64,000 nt of DNA from positions 1 through 64,000 of the forward strand of contig JANSYC010000010.1 in assembly GCA_024742605.1 (NCBI GenBank). Direction: 5' to 3'. Positions 16,685 through 25,987 of this stretch are shown here, piece by piece. Every line of letters starts with the position of its first letter. The stretch's first letter is position 1. Under the pieces are notes generated by a model. The model had not been told where the DNA came from, searched no databases, and was given only the letters and a program-made list of their open reading frames with translations. The stretch is from Alphaproteobacteria bacterium. Lineage in GTDB: Bacteria; Pseudomonadota; Alphaproteobacteria; Thalassobaculales; Thalassobaculaceae. Both the position numbers and the translations under genes were made by a program.

Positions 16685-17604
16685 GCGCCGAAGCCGAGCC
16701 GGACATGTTCGACCGGCGGCAAGGCGAGGCTGTCCGCCCCCGGCTGTTCCGCCCAATGCCGGAAGGCGAGCACGTTTCCGTCGCTGCGTGTGAGCTCGAT
16801 CAGGCCCAGATCCACAGCGCCGTGGATCCAGCCCGGCACGTCGAATTCGCCCTCGACGAAGGTTCCGGTCTCGTGAAACTTGGTATCGGACGGTCCGTAG
16901 ATGCCGGCCCGGCCGTGATTGGTATCGGCGGAGGGAAGCCACGGGGCGGCTCCCACGGTCGGAGAGACCACGGTGATGATCTGGTTCTCCAGGGCCCGGG
17001 CCAAGGCGCCGGTGCGCACCCGGTAGGCCCCGGCGCGGGTGTCGGTGCAGCTTGGGGCGAGGATGATCTCGGCCCCCGCTTCTCCCAATGCCCGTCCGAT
17101 CAGCGGGAATTCCACGTCATAACAGATGGCGATCCCCAACCGCCCGATCGGGGTATCGAAGACCCGCAGTCCCGGGTTGCCGGCGATCCCCCAGGGGGTC
17201 CGCTCGTACCTGGTCATGATCTGCTTGTCCTGATGGCCGACCTCTCCGGACGGCGCGAAAAGCCGCGCCCGGTTGACCACCCGTCCGTCTTCAAGTCGGA
17301 GGGGCACGGAGGCCGCGAGGATGAAAACCCGATGCTGCTCAGCGAGCCGTTGATGGACGGCATCGATATCGGCCGCGAGTTCTGACAGCACGTCGATCTG
17401 GCGGGTGATGTCTGCCTCGGCCTCAGCGCCTCGCACCGAGACGATCTCGAGCGCGCCGTACTCGGGAAAGACCAGGATCCCGTTCGGCGCCAGCTCGGCA
17501 CCCCGTGCAACCCAGCCGGAAAAGTGGTCGACCCAGTCCTCCCAGCGATCGGGGCGGCCGATCGGGTATTGGCTGGTGGCAATTGTGACGGTGCGTGCGG
17601 TCAT
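16678..17604 (-). CDS. Carbon-nitrogen hydrolase (nitrilase superfamily)
   Basis: Amidase-like enzyme of 308 aa. The Glu-Lys-Cys triad is visible: Glu in VFPEYGALE, Lys in HQDKQIMTRYE and Cys in IAICYDVEFP. The start ATG overlaps the stop of the GNAT gene (ATGA). In B. subtilis YhcX and relatives the same two domains are fused in one chain, so the pair probably works on one substrate. That substrate is unknown. Confidence 0.9.
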   Translation of the reverse strand: MTARTVTIATSQYPIGRPDRWEDWVDHFSGWVARGAELAPNGILVFPEYGALEIVSVRGAEAEADITRQIDVLSELAADIDAVHQRLAEQHRVFILAASVPLRLEDGRVVNRARLFAPSGEVGHQDKQIMTRYERTPWGIAGNPGLRVFDTPIGRLGIAICYDVEFPLIGRALGEAGAEIILAPSCTDTRAGAYRVRTGALARALENQIITVVSPTVGAAPWLPSADTNHGRAGIYGPSDTKFHETGTFVEGEFDVPGWIHGAVDLGLIELTRSDGNVLAFRHWAEQPGADSLALPPVEHVRLGFGAC

Positions 17605-18194
17605 AGCTGTTTGATCCAAAACTGCATGGGCTTCTCGGTCTCGTGCTGCTGGTCGATATCCGTCCAGGCGAACTCTCCCACGAGACCGTCGACCGGAGTA
17701 TAGCCGAAGTGGCGCCAAACCGGGTCGAGCGGCTTGAAACCGGTTGGTTTCAGTGGATGCGTGTCCGGACGAACAACCCCGCAGAAGACCGCGTGGCTGA
17801 AATCGCCGAGATCGCGGGCCCATTGTTCTCGCGCGTCGAAGAATTGGCGATAGACACCGCGTCCCCGGTATTCCGGCAGAAGCACGGATTCGCAGTTGTA
17901 GAAGATCCGGTCGATATCCCAGCCGCCGGCTTTGAAGGGAGACAGGAAGGCCTCGTGCTCATGGATCAGCGGTGCGCCGGTCGCGGCACCGACGATGCGG
18001 TCGCCATCTCGGGCAAGCACGATCACGGCGTTTTCAGCACTGGCAAAGCGGGCTAGATAGCGGCTCTCGTATTCAGGGTCGCCATCGTAAAGATAGGGCC
18101 ATGCTCGGAATACCGTGACGCGGAGATCCGCCAACCGATCCAGATAGGGGGCGATGGCGCCAGGAAGGGTATGGGTCTCGATGATCAGGGACAT
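17601..18194 (-). CDS. GNAT-family N-acetyltransferase
   Basis: Protein of 197 aa with the GNAT core: NAVIVLARDGDRIVGAATG (strand pair) and the acetyl-CoA P-loop LPEYRGRGVYRQFFDARE. First gene of a minus-strand operon with the carbon-nitrogen hydrolase and rlmJ. Its tight coupling to the hydrolase recalls the fused YhcX-type protein, where the acetyltransferase domain is N-terminal. Confidence 0.87.
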   Translation of the reverse strand: MSLIIETHTLPGAIAPYLDRLADLRVTVFRAWPYLYDGDPEYESRYLARFASAENAVIVLARDGDRIVGAATGAPLIHEHEAFLSPFKAGGWDIDRIFYNCESVLLPEYRGRGVYRQFFDAREQWARDLGDFSHAVFCGVVRPDTHPLKPTGFKPLDPVWRHFGYTPVDGLVGEFAWTDIDQQHETEKPMQFWIKQL

Positions 18195-18325
18195 GGGCAG
18201 GGGGGTGTGCTCGAAAGTTTGGAGGACCTGACTTGGCGATGTTTGCGTTGATTGTCAGTGCGGGTTTGGGTGGTAGAGTCTTCTTTGATAACCAGTGTGG
18301 CCCCTAAAGATTTGGTCGGCGATCT

Positions 18326-21300
18326 ATGCCCAATGCGGAATTGCCTGAAGACGAGGACACTCGCCTCGCAGCGTTGAGATCCTTGCGGATCCTGGATACC
18401 GGGCCCGAAGAAGCGTTCGAACAGATCGTGTCGGTCGCGCGCACCGTATTCCAGGTTCCAATCGTTTTCATTTCCCTAGTGGACGAAGATCGCCAGTGGT
18501 TCAAGGCCCGTATCGGTGTCGAGGCCCGAGAAACCCCCAGGGGCCACTCAATATGCGCGCATGCTATTCTCGGCGACGATCCCCTGGTGATTCCGGACAC
18601 AACGCTGGATCCAAGGACCCGGGACAACCCCCTGGTGACAGGCGAGATGGGTATCCGCTTCTATGGCGGTGCTCCGCTGATCGGAGAGTCGGGGCATCGG
18701 TACGGGACATTCTGTGTCATCGACAGAGCGCCGCGTGCCTTTGGAGACGCCCAGATGGCCGAACTGAAAGGCTTTGCTGCGGTCACCGTGCAACTACTCC
18801 ACTATCGCAAGGACGCCCAGTTTATCCAATCGGAGCGCGGCCGGGCGGAGCGCAATGAGCGGCGTCTGAGAGACGCGATCGAAGCCTTGCCGGAGGGCTT
18901 CGCTCTCTATGACAAGGACGACCGTCTGGTGCTTTTCAACCAGACCTATACCGAGCTGTATGCCGACAGCGCGCCGGCCATCCGCCCAGGCGCGACGTTC
19001 GAAGACGTGATCCGCTACGGGGCCGACCGCAATCAGTATCCCGAAGCACTTGATCATCCGGGGGGCGTCGACGGCTGGGTCGCCGACCGGATTGCCGCAC
19101 ATCGGTCGCCCTCCGAGCCGATCGAACAGAAACTCACCGGCGGGCGATGGCTGCGAATTCAGGAAACCAAAACTCATGCTGACGAGATCGTCGGCTTTCG
19201 CGTGGATATCAGTTGGCAGAAACGGGTCTCTGAGAGCTTGCGGCGCCTTCAGCAAATGAGTTCGAGCGACCAACTCTCCTATCGTACGAAACGGATCAGC
19301 CTTCTGGAACTTGGCCGTGAGGTCATGGATTTTGATGTCGGTGTCGTCTGGGACGTGCGGGACGGTGAAATCGAAGTCGCTGCCGTCTTGGGAGATATGG
19401 CTGAACATCTAGAGATCCGGCTGGGGGACCGGTCGTCCTGTGCCAGCAACCCGATTTCCGAATTGGCGATGTCGGGAGAGCCGGTCTCGTATCCAGATCT
19501 AGGGGGCCTGACGACGACATTCGCAGGCAGCGCAAAATCGCTGTTGGCGGCTCCGGTCGTGCTCGATGGAAAGACCATCGCGATCCTCGGGTTTTTTCAG
19601 GTTTCACAGCGGGTGAATCTGAATGCCTCGCATCGGGATCTGATCAGCATCATGGCGGACTGGCTTGGCATCGAGGTGCGCCGGAGCCGAGCCCTTGCAG
19701 CGCTGCGCGAGGCCAAAGAGGAGGCTGAACAGGCTAGCCGGTCGAAGTCGCGTTTCCTTGCGATGATGAGTCATGAGCTCCGCACCCCAATGAATGGGGT
19801 GATCGGGCTTGTGGACCTGATGCTCAATTCGGATGTCAACGAAGAGCAGACGGGAATGCTGGACCTGGCAAAGCATTCGGCCGAAAGCCTGCTGGTGATC
19901 TTGAACGACATTCTGGATTTCTCGAAGTTGGAGGCTGGCCGGCTCGAGCTTGAGGCGGTTACCTTCGATCTGCCCAGCGTAATCAAGGATGTGGTTGGGT
20001 TGCTCGGGACCCAGGCCAGCGCACGGGGACTGCGCGTGTTCACGGTCTTGGAGAAGAATCTTCCAATCGAACGGGTCGGTGATCCGACGCGCCTGCGTCA
20101 GATACTGATGAATTTGGTCGGTAACGCGATCAAGTTCACTAAGACCGGAGGGGTGACCATCAGGGTGGGGACCGCCCCGGACACTTCCGGCGAAAGTCTC
20201 ATGGTACAGGTCACGGACACCGGAATCGGTATTCCAGAGGAGCGACAGGGCGCGCTGTTCCAGGAGTTCAGTCAACTCGACTCGTCTGTTGCACGCCAAT
20301 TCGGAGGAACCGGGCTGGGTCTGGCAATCTGCAAGCGTCTGGTCGAAATGATGGAGGGGGATATCTGGCTGGATCGTACTGGCCCAGATGGAACCTGTTT
20401 CGCTTTCAAGCTGCCTCTGCCTTCAACCCGAGACGGTGGTGCGCCGAAGACCTTGCTGAAGCGCATCGCCGTCGTATCGGACATGTCTGTTTTGGTCGTC
20501 GATGAGTCACCTCTCGCACGTGACACCGTCAGGCGTCAGCTCGAAGTCTGGGGCCTGCAAGCCGTTGCCGTTTCGCCGGCAGCGGTCTTCCAGACACTCA
20601 ATGATCACACCCCGGATACGCTTCTGGTGCTCAGTGGCAATGAACCGGTTCAGGTGGCGGATATGGCGGCACTGGCCCGAACCCAGGGTGTGCGCGTTCT
20701 GGTCGCGCTGACCCGCAGTCTGGGGGAGCGCACGCAGGCACCGGAAAGTGCCGATGCGGTCTTGATCGAACCGCTTGACCCAGTGCGCCTTCTTCTCGCC
20801 TTGGGGGCGGGGCGGGAGGGCTCGGAGCTTCTGGATGCATCCGCTGCGCTCACCGATAAGCCGGCCCCGTCCAATCAACTGTTCCGCAGCGAGCGCCGTC
20901 TGAATGTCTTGGTCGCAGAGGACAATCCGGTCAACCAAGCCCTGATGATCCGAGCCCTGGAGCGGATGGGCCACGGGGTCACCATCGTCTCGAACGGCTT
21001 GGAGGCTTACGACACCTGTCGCGGTGGAAGCTTCGATGTCGTGCTGATGGATATCGAAATGCCCGAGATGGACGGTATGGAGGCCGTTCGCTGGATTCGT
21101 GAGCGGATGGAAGACCAAACGCCCCCGATGATTGCCATGACCGCTCACGCGTTCGAAGGCAGCCGCAAATGGCTCATCGACTCGGGTTTCGATGATTACC
21201 TGTCGAAACCGCTCAAGCTCTCTGAACTGCAGGCTTTGCTGAATGGGATAGCGGATACTCCCGAAGCGCTCGATGCCCCGATCGCCGGGGCTCTGTCGGC

Positions 21301-21661
21301 GGGCGGATCAGACACCGCACCCTTGATCGATGATGCGCGTCTGGGGGAACTGCTGACGGTTCTTCCGAAGGAGGTTTTCGCCGAAATGTCCGAGCAGTTT
21401 CTTGACAGCACCGACGCGTACATTGCGACGCTGGGGGAGGCCATATCGTCAGACAACGCGGAAGCCACCCGGCAGACGGCCCATGCGATAAAGGGTGTAG
21501 CCTTAAATTTCGGCGCGACCGCACTTGCCGATCTCGCTCATTCCATAGAATCGGAAGTGCGGGAGAGCGGCGTCCTCGGGATCCGTGAGACCTTCTCGCA
21601 GCTAAAAGATGCTGCAACCGAAACCAGGGTCCATTTGCTTACCAAGATCCAAAGCCTCTAG
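18326..21661 (+). CDS. Hybrid sensor histidine kinase (GAF-PAS-GAF-HisKA-HATPase-REC-REC-Hpt)
   Basis: Probably cytosolic (no membrane helix) phosphorelay kinase of 1111 aa. GAF about 20-160 (FISLVDEDRQWFK), PAS about 180-300 (ALPEGFALYDKDDRLVLFNQTY), a second GAF-like region about 310-450. The HisKA box SRFLAMMSHELRTPMN gives His483, followed by an ATPase domain (LMNLVGNAIKFT, DTGIGIP, GGTGLGLAI). A first receiver (about 715-840) lacks the acceptor Asp; the second is intact (LVAEDNPVNQ, VVLMDIEMPEMDG, about 865-985). A C-terminal Hpt domain has TAHAIKG near residue 1053. Stop overlaps that of the convergent diguanylate cyclase. Confidence 0.92.
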   Translation: MPNAELPEDEDTRLAALRSLRILDTGPEEAFEQIVSVARTVFQVPIVFISLVDEDRQWFKARIGVEARETPRGHSICAHAILGDDPLVIPDTTLDPRTRDNPLVTGEMGIRFYGGAPLIGESGHRYGTFCVIDRAPRAFGDAQMAELKGFAAVTVQLLHYRKDAQFIQSERGRAERNERRLRDAIEALPEGFALYDKDDRLVLFNQTYTELYADSAPAIRPGATFEDVIRYGADRNQYPEALDHPGGVDGWVADRIAAHRSPSEPIEQKLTGGRWLRIQETKTHADEIVGFRVDISWQKRVSESLRRLQQMSSSDQLSYRTKRISLLELGREVMDFDVGVVWDVRDGEIEVAAVLGDMAEHLEIRLGDRSSCASNPISELAMSGEPVSYPDLGGLTTTFAGSAKSLLAAPVVLDGKTIAILGFFQVSQRVNLNASHRDLISIMADWLGIEVRRSRALAALREAKEEAEQASRSKSRFLAMMSHELRTPMNGVIGLVDLMLNSDVNEEQTGMLDLAKHSAESLLVILNDILDFSKLEAGRLELEAVTFDLPSVIKDVVGLLGTQASARGLRVFTVLEKNLPIERVGDPTRLRQILMNLVGNAIKFTKTGGVTIRVGTAPDTSGESLMVQVTDTGIGIPEERQGALFQEFSQLDSSVARQFGGTGLGLAICKRLVEMMEGDIWLDRTGPDGTCFAFKLPLPSTRDGGAPKTLLKRIAVVSDMSVLVVDESPLARDTVRRQLEVWGLQAVAVSPAAVFQTLNDHTPDTLLVLSGNEPVQVADMAALARTQGVRVLVALTRSLGERTQAPESADAVLIEPLDPVRLLLALGAGREGSELLDASAALTDKPAPSNQLFRSERRLNVLVAEDNPVNQALMIRALERMGHGVTIVSNGLEAYDTCRGGSFDVVLMDIEMPEMDGMEAVRWIRERMEDQTPPMIAMTAHAFEGSRKWLIDSGFDDYLSKPLKLSELQALLNGIADTPEALDAPIAGALSAGGSDTAPLIDDARLGELLTVLPKEVFAEMSEQFLDSTDAYIATLGEAISSDNAEATRQTAHAIKGVALNFGATALADLAHSIESEVRESGVLGIRETFSQLKDAATETRVHLLTKIQSL

Positions 21662-23193
21662 GCCGCGGGCGCGGGGGGGCTTGTGATCGCGCCACGCCGC
21701 TCCGGCCCCGAGTAGTTCGGGTCCTCGAAGGTGCGCCGGTCCGGGCCGACATAGCCCCGGCTTTTGATGAATTTCCGCGGCTCGAACAGCATGGCCCGAA
21801 GAGCGCCTTCCAACCGTTCGAGTGATACGGGCTTGTTGACGAACTCATTGGCGCCTGCGTCGCGTGCGGCGTTCGCCCAGGTCTCTTCCTGACGCGCCGT
21901 GAGCAACATGATCGGCATGTTTGTGGCCGATTGGGCGAAGCCGGTCCGCACCCGAATGGTAAACTCAAGCCCGTCGATGGTCGGCATGACCCCATCACAG
22001 ACCACACAATCGACCGACCGTTGGGCGAGCAAATCCAGGGCGTCGGATCCATTGGCCGCGACGCAGACATCCTTTACGCCGATCTTGCGAAGCATGGCCT
22101 CGGTCAGTTGCGCGGAAATCCGATCATCCTCCACCACCATCACTGAGATTTCCTCGATGTTCTTGGTCTCGGTCAGCTCTGAGTTAGAGACGACACGGTT
22201 CCGACCATTGGCCTTGGCCCGGTATAGGGCCTTGTCGGTCAACTCGATCCAGGATTGCCCGGTACCAGTTCCCGCGATTTCCGCGACTCCAAACGAGGCC
22301 GTTACCGATTTCAGCCCGGCTGCGCGTGCCTTCTCTCCGAGATCCATGACAGCTATTGCCTCACGCAGGCGTTCCGCCATGCGGCGCCCTTCGATCAACT
22401 GGGTGCCGAGTAGGACCGCGGCGAATTCCTCTCCGCCGTAACGGGCCACGTAGTCGCTGTCGCGCGCATGGGTCTCGAGGGTTTGGGCCAGCACTTTCAG
22501 CACCTCGTCACCGATCGCGTGACCATAGGTGTCGTTCACCGATTTGAAGTGATCGATATCCAACAGAACCAATGTGGTCGGGATCGATGACCGCTCCATC
22601 AGCTGTCGGGCTTCCCGAATGCGGCGGTCGAAGGCAGCTCGGTTGCCGAGACCGGTCAAGGGATCGGTCAAGCTCGATCTGGTGGCGACCTCCACCGGGT
22701 CGTTCAGTTCGGTTATCTGGCTATTGGCGGAGGCAAGACTGTCCTTGAGCGCCGCATTCTCCTCAAGCGCTTTCGAGAACTGCTCATTCAATTGAAGAAT
22801 GGCCCGTCGCAGCTGTTCGGCGTTGGGATTCTGCCCCAAGGTGCTCTGGATACGCCTCAGGGCGCCGGTGCGGGCAGCTGCGCTGGCGTCCTGCTGATTG
22901 ACGACCGTTCCCATGGTTTCGAGAATGGACCCCAAGGCTTGTACCAGCATCGCGGCGTCGTCTGCCCCGGTAAAGTACTTCTCGTAGAGTTGGTAGCAGA
23001 AGTCTTCCGAAAAGCCGCCAGGCTTGAAAAAAGCGTCATCCAATTCGTCCTTCAGGCCTTTTGGAGCGCCGGACGCGAAGCTGAAGAACACGGTGAACAG
23101 TTCGGGGGTGGCGGTGAACTCCATCGCATTGATGTTTTCGACCGCCTGAGTCGCGAATTTTCGGGCCTTGGTCTTATCGAAGGGTGACGGCAT
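21658..23193 (-). CDS. Diguanylate cyclase with C-terminal receiver domain
   Basis: Protein of 511 aa. A helical N-terminal region (1-165) is followed by a GGDEF domain (about 172-340) with an intact GGEEF active site at 253-257 and an RxxD inhibitory site (RDSD, 244-247), so it should make c-di-GMP under product feedback. The C-terminal receiver (about 357-478) has VVEDD, acceptor Asp in VVCDGVMPTIDG, and NKPVS. Having REC after GGDEF reverses the usual order. The tail has two GPxRR motifs, one also seen in the degenerate receiver at 25988-26962. Confidence 0.93.
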   Translation of the reverse strand: MPSPFDKTKARKFATQAVENINAMEFTATPELFTVFFSFASGAPKGLKDELDDAFFKPGGFSEDFCYQLYEKYFTGADDAAMLVQALGSILETMGTVVNQQDASAAARTGALRRIQSTLGQNPNAEQLRRAILQLNEQFSKALEENAALKDSLASANSQITELNDPVEVATRSSLTDPLTGLGNRAAFDRRIREARQLMERSSIPTTLVLLDIDHFKSVNDTYGHAIGDEVLKVLAQTLETHARDSDYVARYGGEEFAAVLLGTQLIEGRRMAERLREAIAVMDLGEKARAAGLKSVTASFGVAEIAGTGTGQSWIELTDKALYRAKANGRNRVVSNSELTETKNIEEISVMVVEDDRISAQLTEAMLRKIGVKDVCVAANGSDALDLLAQRSVDCVVCDGVMPTIDGLEFTIRVRTGFAQSATNMPIMLLTARQEETWANAARDAGANEFVNKPVSLERLEGALRAMLFEPRKFIKSRGYVGPDRRTFEDPNYSGPERRGAITSPPAPAA

Positions 23194-23299
23194 TCCAACT
23201 CTCGGGCAATGCGTTGCGGGTGTCAGAGACTAGAATGCGTCTGGCGATTTCACCAAACTGCAATGGCAGACGTCGGTGTCAACACGTGGAGAGCCCATT

Positions 23300-25108
23300 C
23301 TAAGGGACGAGCTGTCTGACGACAGCCACCAGTTCCTTACTTTCGATGGGTTTTCTTAGAAAAGCATTCATCCCCGCCGAAATACAGACATCGCGGTCCG
23401 CGTCCGAGCCGTGTGCGGTCAGTGCTACAACCGGCGTGGCGCGAATCTGGTCGTTGACGTGCTGCCGCAGGCGCTTCGTAGCTTCTATCCCGTCCATGAC
23501 CGGCATCTGTATATCCATCAGGATCAGATCGACCCGGTTGTCGTCAATCTTGTCGAGGGCCTCTTGTCCATTGATCGCAATCGATACCTCGAAGCCGGCA
23601 TTTCGGAGCATGGCCGCAGCGATCTGCGCATTGAGTTCAATATCGTCGACGACCAGAACCCGCCGATCTCCGCTGGCCTTGCTGACTGCGGGCTGAACAT
23701 CCGCGTGTTCGGTACGGGCGGCAGGCTCATCCGCGCGGAACACCCCCTCGAAGGGCTCTCCATTCGCAAGGCCCTCGGGCCCGGACGGTAGATTCACCGG
23801 AACGGTGAACACGACGGTGGTGCCCTGATCCTTGGTGGATGTGACGTTGATCGCTCCGCCCAGGCGTTCGATGGTTTCCCGGCAGATCGTCAGCCCGAGC
23901 CCGGTTCCCGGCACATCATCCCCGTCGCCGGCCGTTCCACGCTCAAACGGAATCCAAATGCGCGAAAGAAATTCAGGCGAGATGCCGTCGCCGGTATCTT
24001 CGATCGTGATCCGGATGCTGTGTGTGGCGGCCCTATCGCCCGGCGTCACATCGGCGCTGAGGACAATTCGGCCAGACCGGGTATGCGCCTTTGCGTTCGC
24101 GACGAGTCGTTCGATCACCTCATCAACCCGCTGCCGATCAATCGAAACCAGCGATGGAACCGCCGATGTCACATGCGCGATGACTTCGAGATTCTTGCCG
24201 GCACTCTCCTTGGCGGCGGTTTCGGCCCGGTCCTTTAGAACCTCACAGAGGTCGGTCGGTACCGGCCGAACCTCGAACTTCCCGGCCGAGAGACGGGCAA
24301 ACGCCAAAGCATCATCCAGAAGCGTAAGAAGTGCGCGCGCCGATGTGATCATCTGTTCGACCCTGCGACGTGCGTCCGAAGGGAGGCTAGTGGACAGGGC
24401 GAGCTGCCCTTCGCCCAGGACCGCGTTGAGCGGCGTCCGAATCTGATGGTTCATCGACGCCATGAACCTGTCCTTGGCCTGGATACCCGCCTGTGCCTCG
24501 GCATTTGCTGTCCGCAGCTCTTCGACCAGCTTGATGCGCCGGACCTCCATGGTCAGCAAGCTGCCCAGAATCAGGACGCCGAAGAAATTTCCAGCCATCA
24601 GGAGATAGAATGCGACCGGTACGATGCGATCAATAATGTCCTGCGGCAGCAAATAGATGACCGGTAGGGACAGCGCGGTCACCGTGGTACCGAAAATCAG
24701 CACATCCGGCAGGCGAGCCTCTTGTTTTCTGCGATCAAGCCAGGCTCGAAACAGGACAGATCCGATTCCGTAGATCGTGAGCGACAGCACGCCGACGGTG
24801 GCTCCGACCCCACCGATCTGGAATCGGGTTGCTGACGCGAGTGCCGTCGCGATAATCGCGGAAAGGGGACCTCCGAATACCGCGGACAGAAGGATTGGGG
24901 CACCTCGGGTATCGAAGATGATGCCCGGGAGGAGGGTGATGGGTATATGCATTACAATCGAAGCGGCTGCTCCGAAGCCAATCCCAAAGAGAACCTGTCG
25001 GTATACGGGGGGAATCCGTCCGGTGCCGGGTTTAAGCGCGACATAAAAAACGAACACGAGAGCCAGAACGCCGAGATTGCTAATCAGTTCGAGTAACGTT
25101 TGTCCCAT
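23300..25108 (-). CDS. Membrane hybrid histidine kinase with 5TMR-LYT sensor
   Basis: Protein of 602 aa. The N-terminal 190 residues form five or six helices with FDTRGAPILLSAVFGGPLSAI and FQIGGVGATVGVLS, typical of the 5TMR-LYT sensor of LytS-like kinases. A HisKA box (FMASMNHQIRTPLN, His221), ATPase domain (DTGDGISP, GTGLGLTI) and receiver (VLVVDDIELNAQ, LILMDIQMPVMDG, RKPIE) follow. Substituting Gln for Glu in the H box (HQIRTP instead of HELRTP) may affect phosphatase or kinase activity. It points the same way as the diguanylate cyclase gene 106 bases downstream. Confidence 0.9.
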   Translation of the reverse strand: MGQTLLELISNLGVLALVFVFYVALKPGTGRIPPVYRQVLFGIGFGAAASIVMHIPITLLPGIIFDTRGAPILLSAVFGGPLSAIIATALASATRFQIGGVGATVGVLSLTIYGIGSVLFRAWLDRRKQEARLPDVLIFGTTVTALSLPVIYLLPQDIIDRIVPVAFYLLMAGNFFGVLILGSLLTMEVRRIKLVEELRTANAEAQAGIQAKDRFMASMNHQIRTPLNAVLGEGQLALSTSLPSDARRRVEQMITSARALLTLLDDALAFARLSAGKFEVRPVPTDLCEVLKDRAETAAKESAGKNLEVIAHVTSAVPSLVSIDRQRVDEVIERLVANAKAHTRSGRIVLSADVTPGDRAATHSIRITIEDTGDGISPEFLSRIWIPFERGTAGDGDDVPGTGLGLTICRETIERLGGAINVTSTKDQGTTVVFTVPVNLPSGPEGLANGEPFEGVFRADEPAARTEHADVQPAVSKASGDRRVLVVDDIELNAQIAAAMLRNAGFEVSIAINGQEALDKIDDNRVDLILMDIQMPVMDGIEATKRLRQHVNDQIRATPVVALTAHGSDADRDVCISAGMNAFLRKPIESKELVAVVRQLVP

Positions 25109-25464
25109 GCGCTTTCGTCCTCGACCCTATCCTGCCAGATGATGCCGCTTGCCGATCGGATCCGGAAAATGGCGATGCCAGTGGGAGTATTACTTGATGC
25201 TGTCAAAATGCGCATATGTGCCTGCCGATAAGACTTATAGGCACAGACATTTGATATTACTAGCTTCCTCGCGTCATGTCCGAATGTCTGTCTTGAGAGT
25301 GACCATATCATAACTAGGCTTGCCCCAAGTCATGGGACAACAGACAGCTTCGGATTATGATTGGCACTTATGAACGATCGATTAACTTCCGGATATGAAA
25401 GAGTATTATGGGCTGACTATCCACAAGATACCGGTAGGAATTTCCACCACGGGGGCTGGGTGAC
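25109..25464. other. Intergenic spacer, no gene seen
   Basis: A 356-base spacer between the divergent histidine kinase and CYTH genes. It is AT-richer than its surroundings and has no coding-like frame. It must hold two divergent promoters, but no strong hairpin, repeat or known operator could be picked out by eye. Confidence 0.6.
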
Positions 25465-25965
25465 ATGGCTGTTGAAATTGAGCGCAGGTTCCTGATGGAT
25501 GCGGCGCGGTTTGATCGCGCCGTTGGAGAGGGCACGGTCACAAGCCGTCGCTCCTTCAGGCAGGCCTATCTCAGCGCCACGGGCCCATCGGCGATCCGGG
25601 TGCGTATCGCGCGGGATCCTGATGGCGAGATGACGGCACGGTTGACGATAAAATCGACCGGCTCCGGGATGACCCGGGGCGAGTTTGAATATGAAATTCC
25701 GGTGCAGGACGCGTCAGAGATGATGGAGACGATCCGGGTGGGGCGGATTATCGAGAAGGAACGTATGGTCGTCGAGTTCGCCGGCTTTGCGTTCGAACTC
25801 GACCGATTCGGTGGCGAACTCGGGGGGCTCTATCTGGCTGAGATTGAGATCCCGTCGGAGGATACCGAGATCCCGAGGCCGGATTGGCTTGGTCCCGAAA
25901 TCACCGGTGACAAGCGATTCTCGAATGCGGCCCTGGCTTTGGCGGATGCGGTCCCGCAGTTGTAA
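25465..25965 (+). CDS. CYTH domain protein (probable inorganic triphosphatase)
   Basis: Protein of 166 aa. The signature EIERRF sits at residues 4-9, followed by alternating charged strands: RVRIAR, ARLTIKS, EFEYEIP, EKERMVVEF, ELDRFGG, AEIEIPSE. These Glu/Arg/Lys pairs line the tunnel of triphosphate tunnel metalloenzymes. Small bacterial members usually hydrolyse tripolyphosphate. It stands beside signalling genes, but a link is not shown. Confidence 0.88.
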   Translation: MAVEIERRFLMDAARFDRAVGEGTVTSRRSFRQAYLSATGPSAIRVRIARDPDGEMTARLTIKSTGSGMTRGEFEYEIPVQDASEMMETIRVGRIIEKERMVVEFAGFAFELDRFGGELGGLYLAEIEIPSEDTEIPRPDWLGPEITGDKRFSNAALALADAVPQL

Positions 25966-25987
25966 TGGCCGTCGGGAACTCTTGCGG

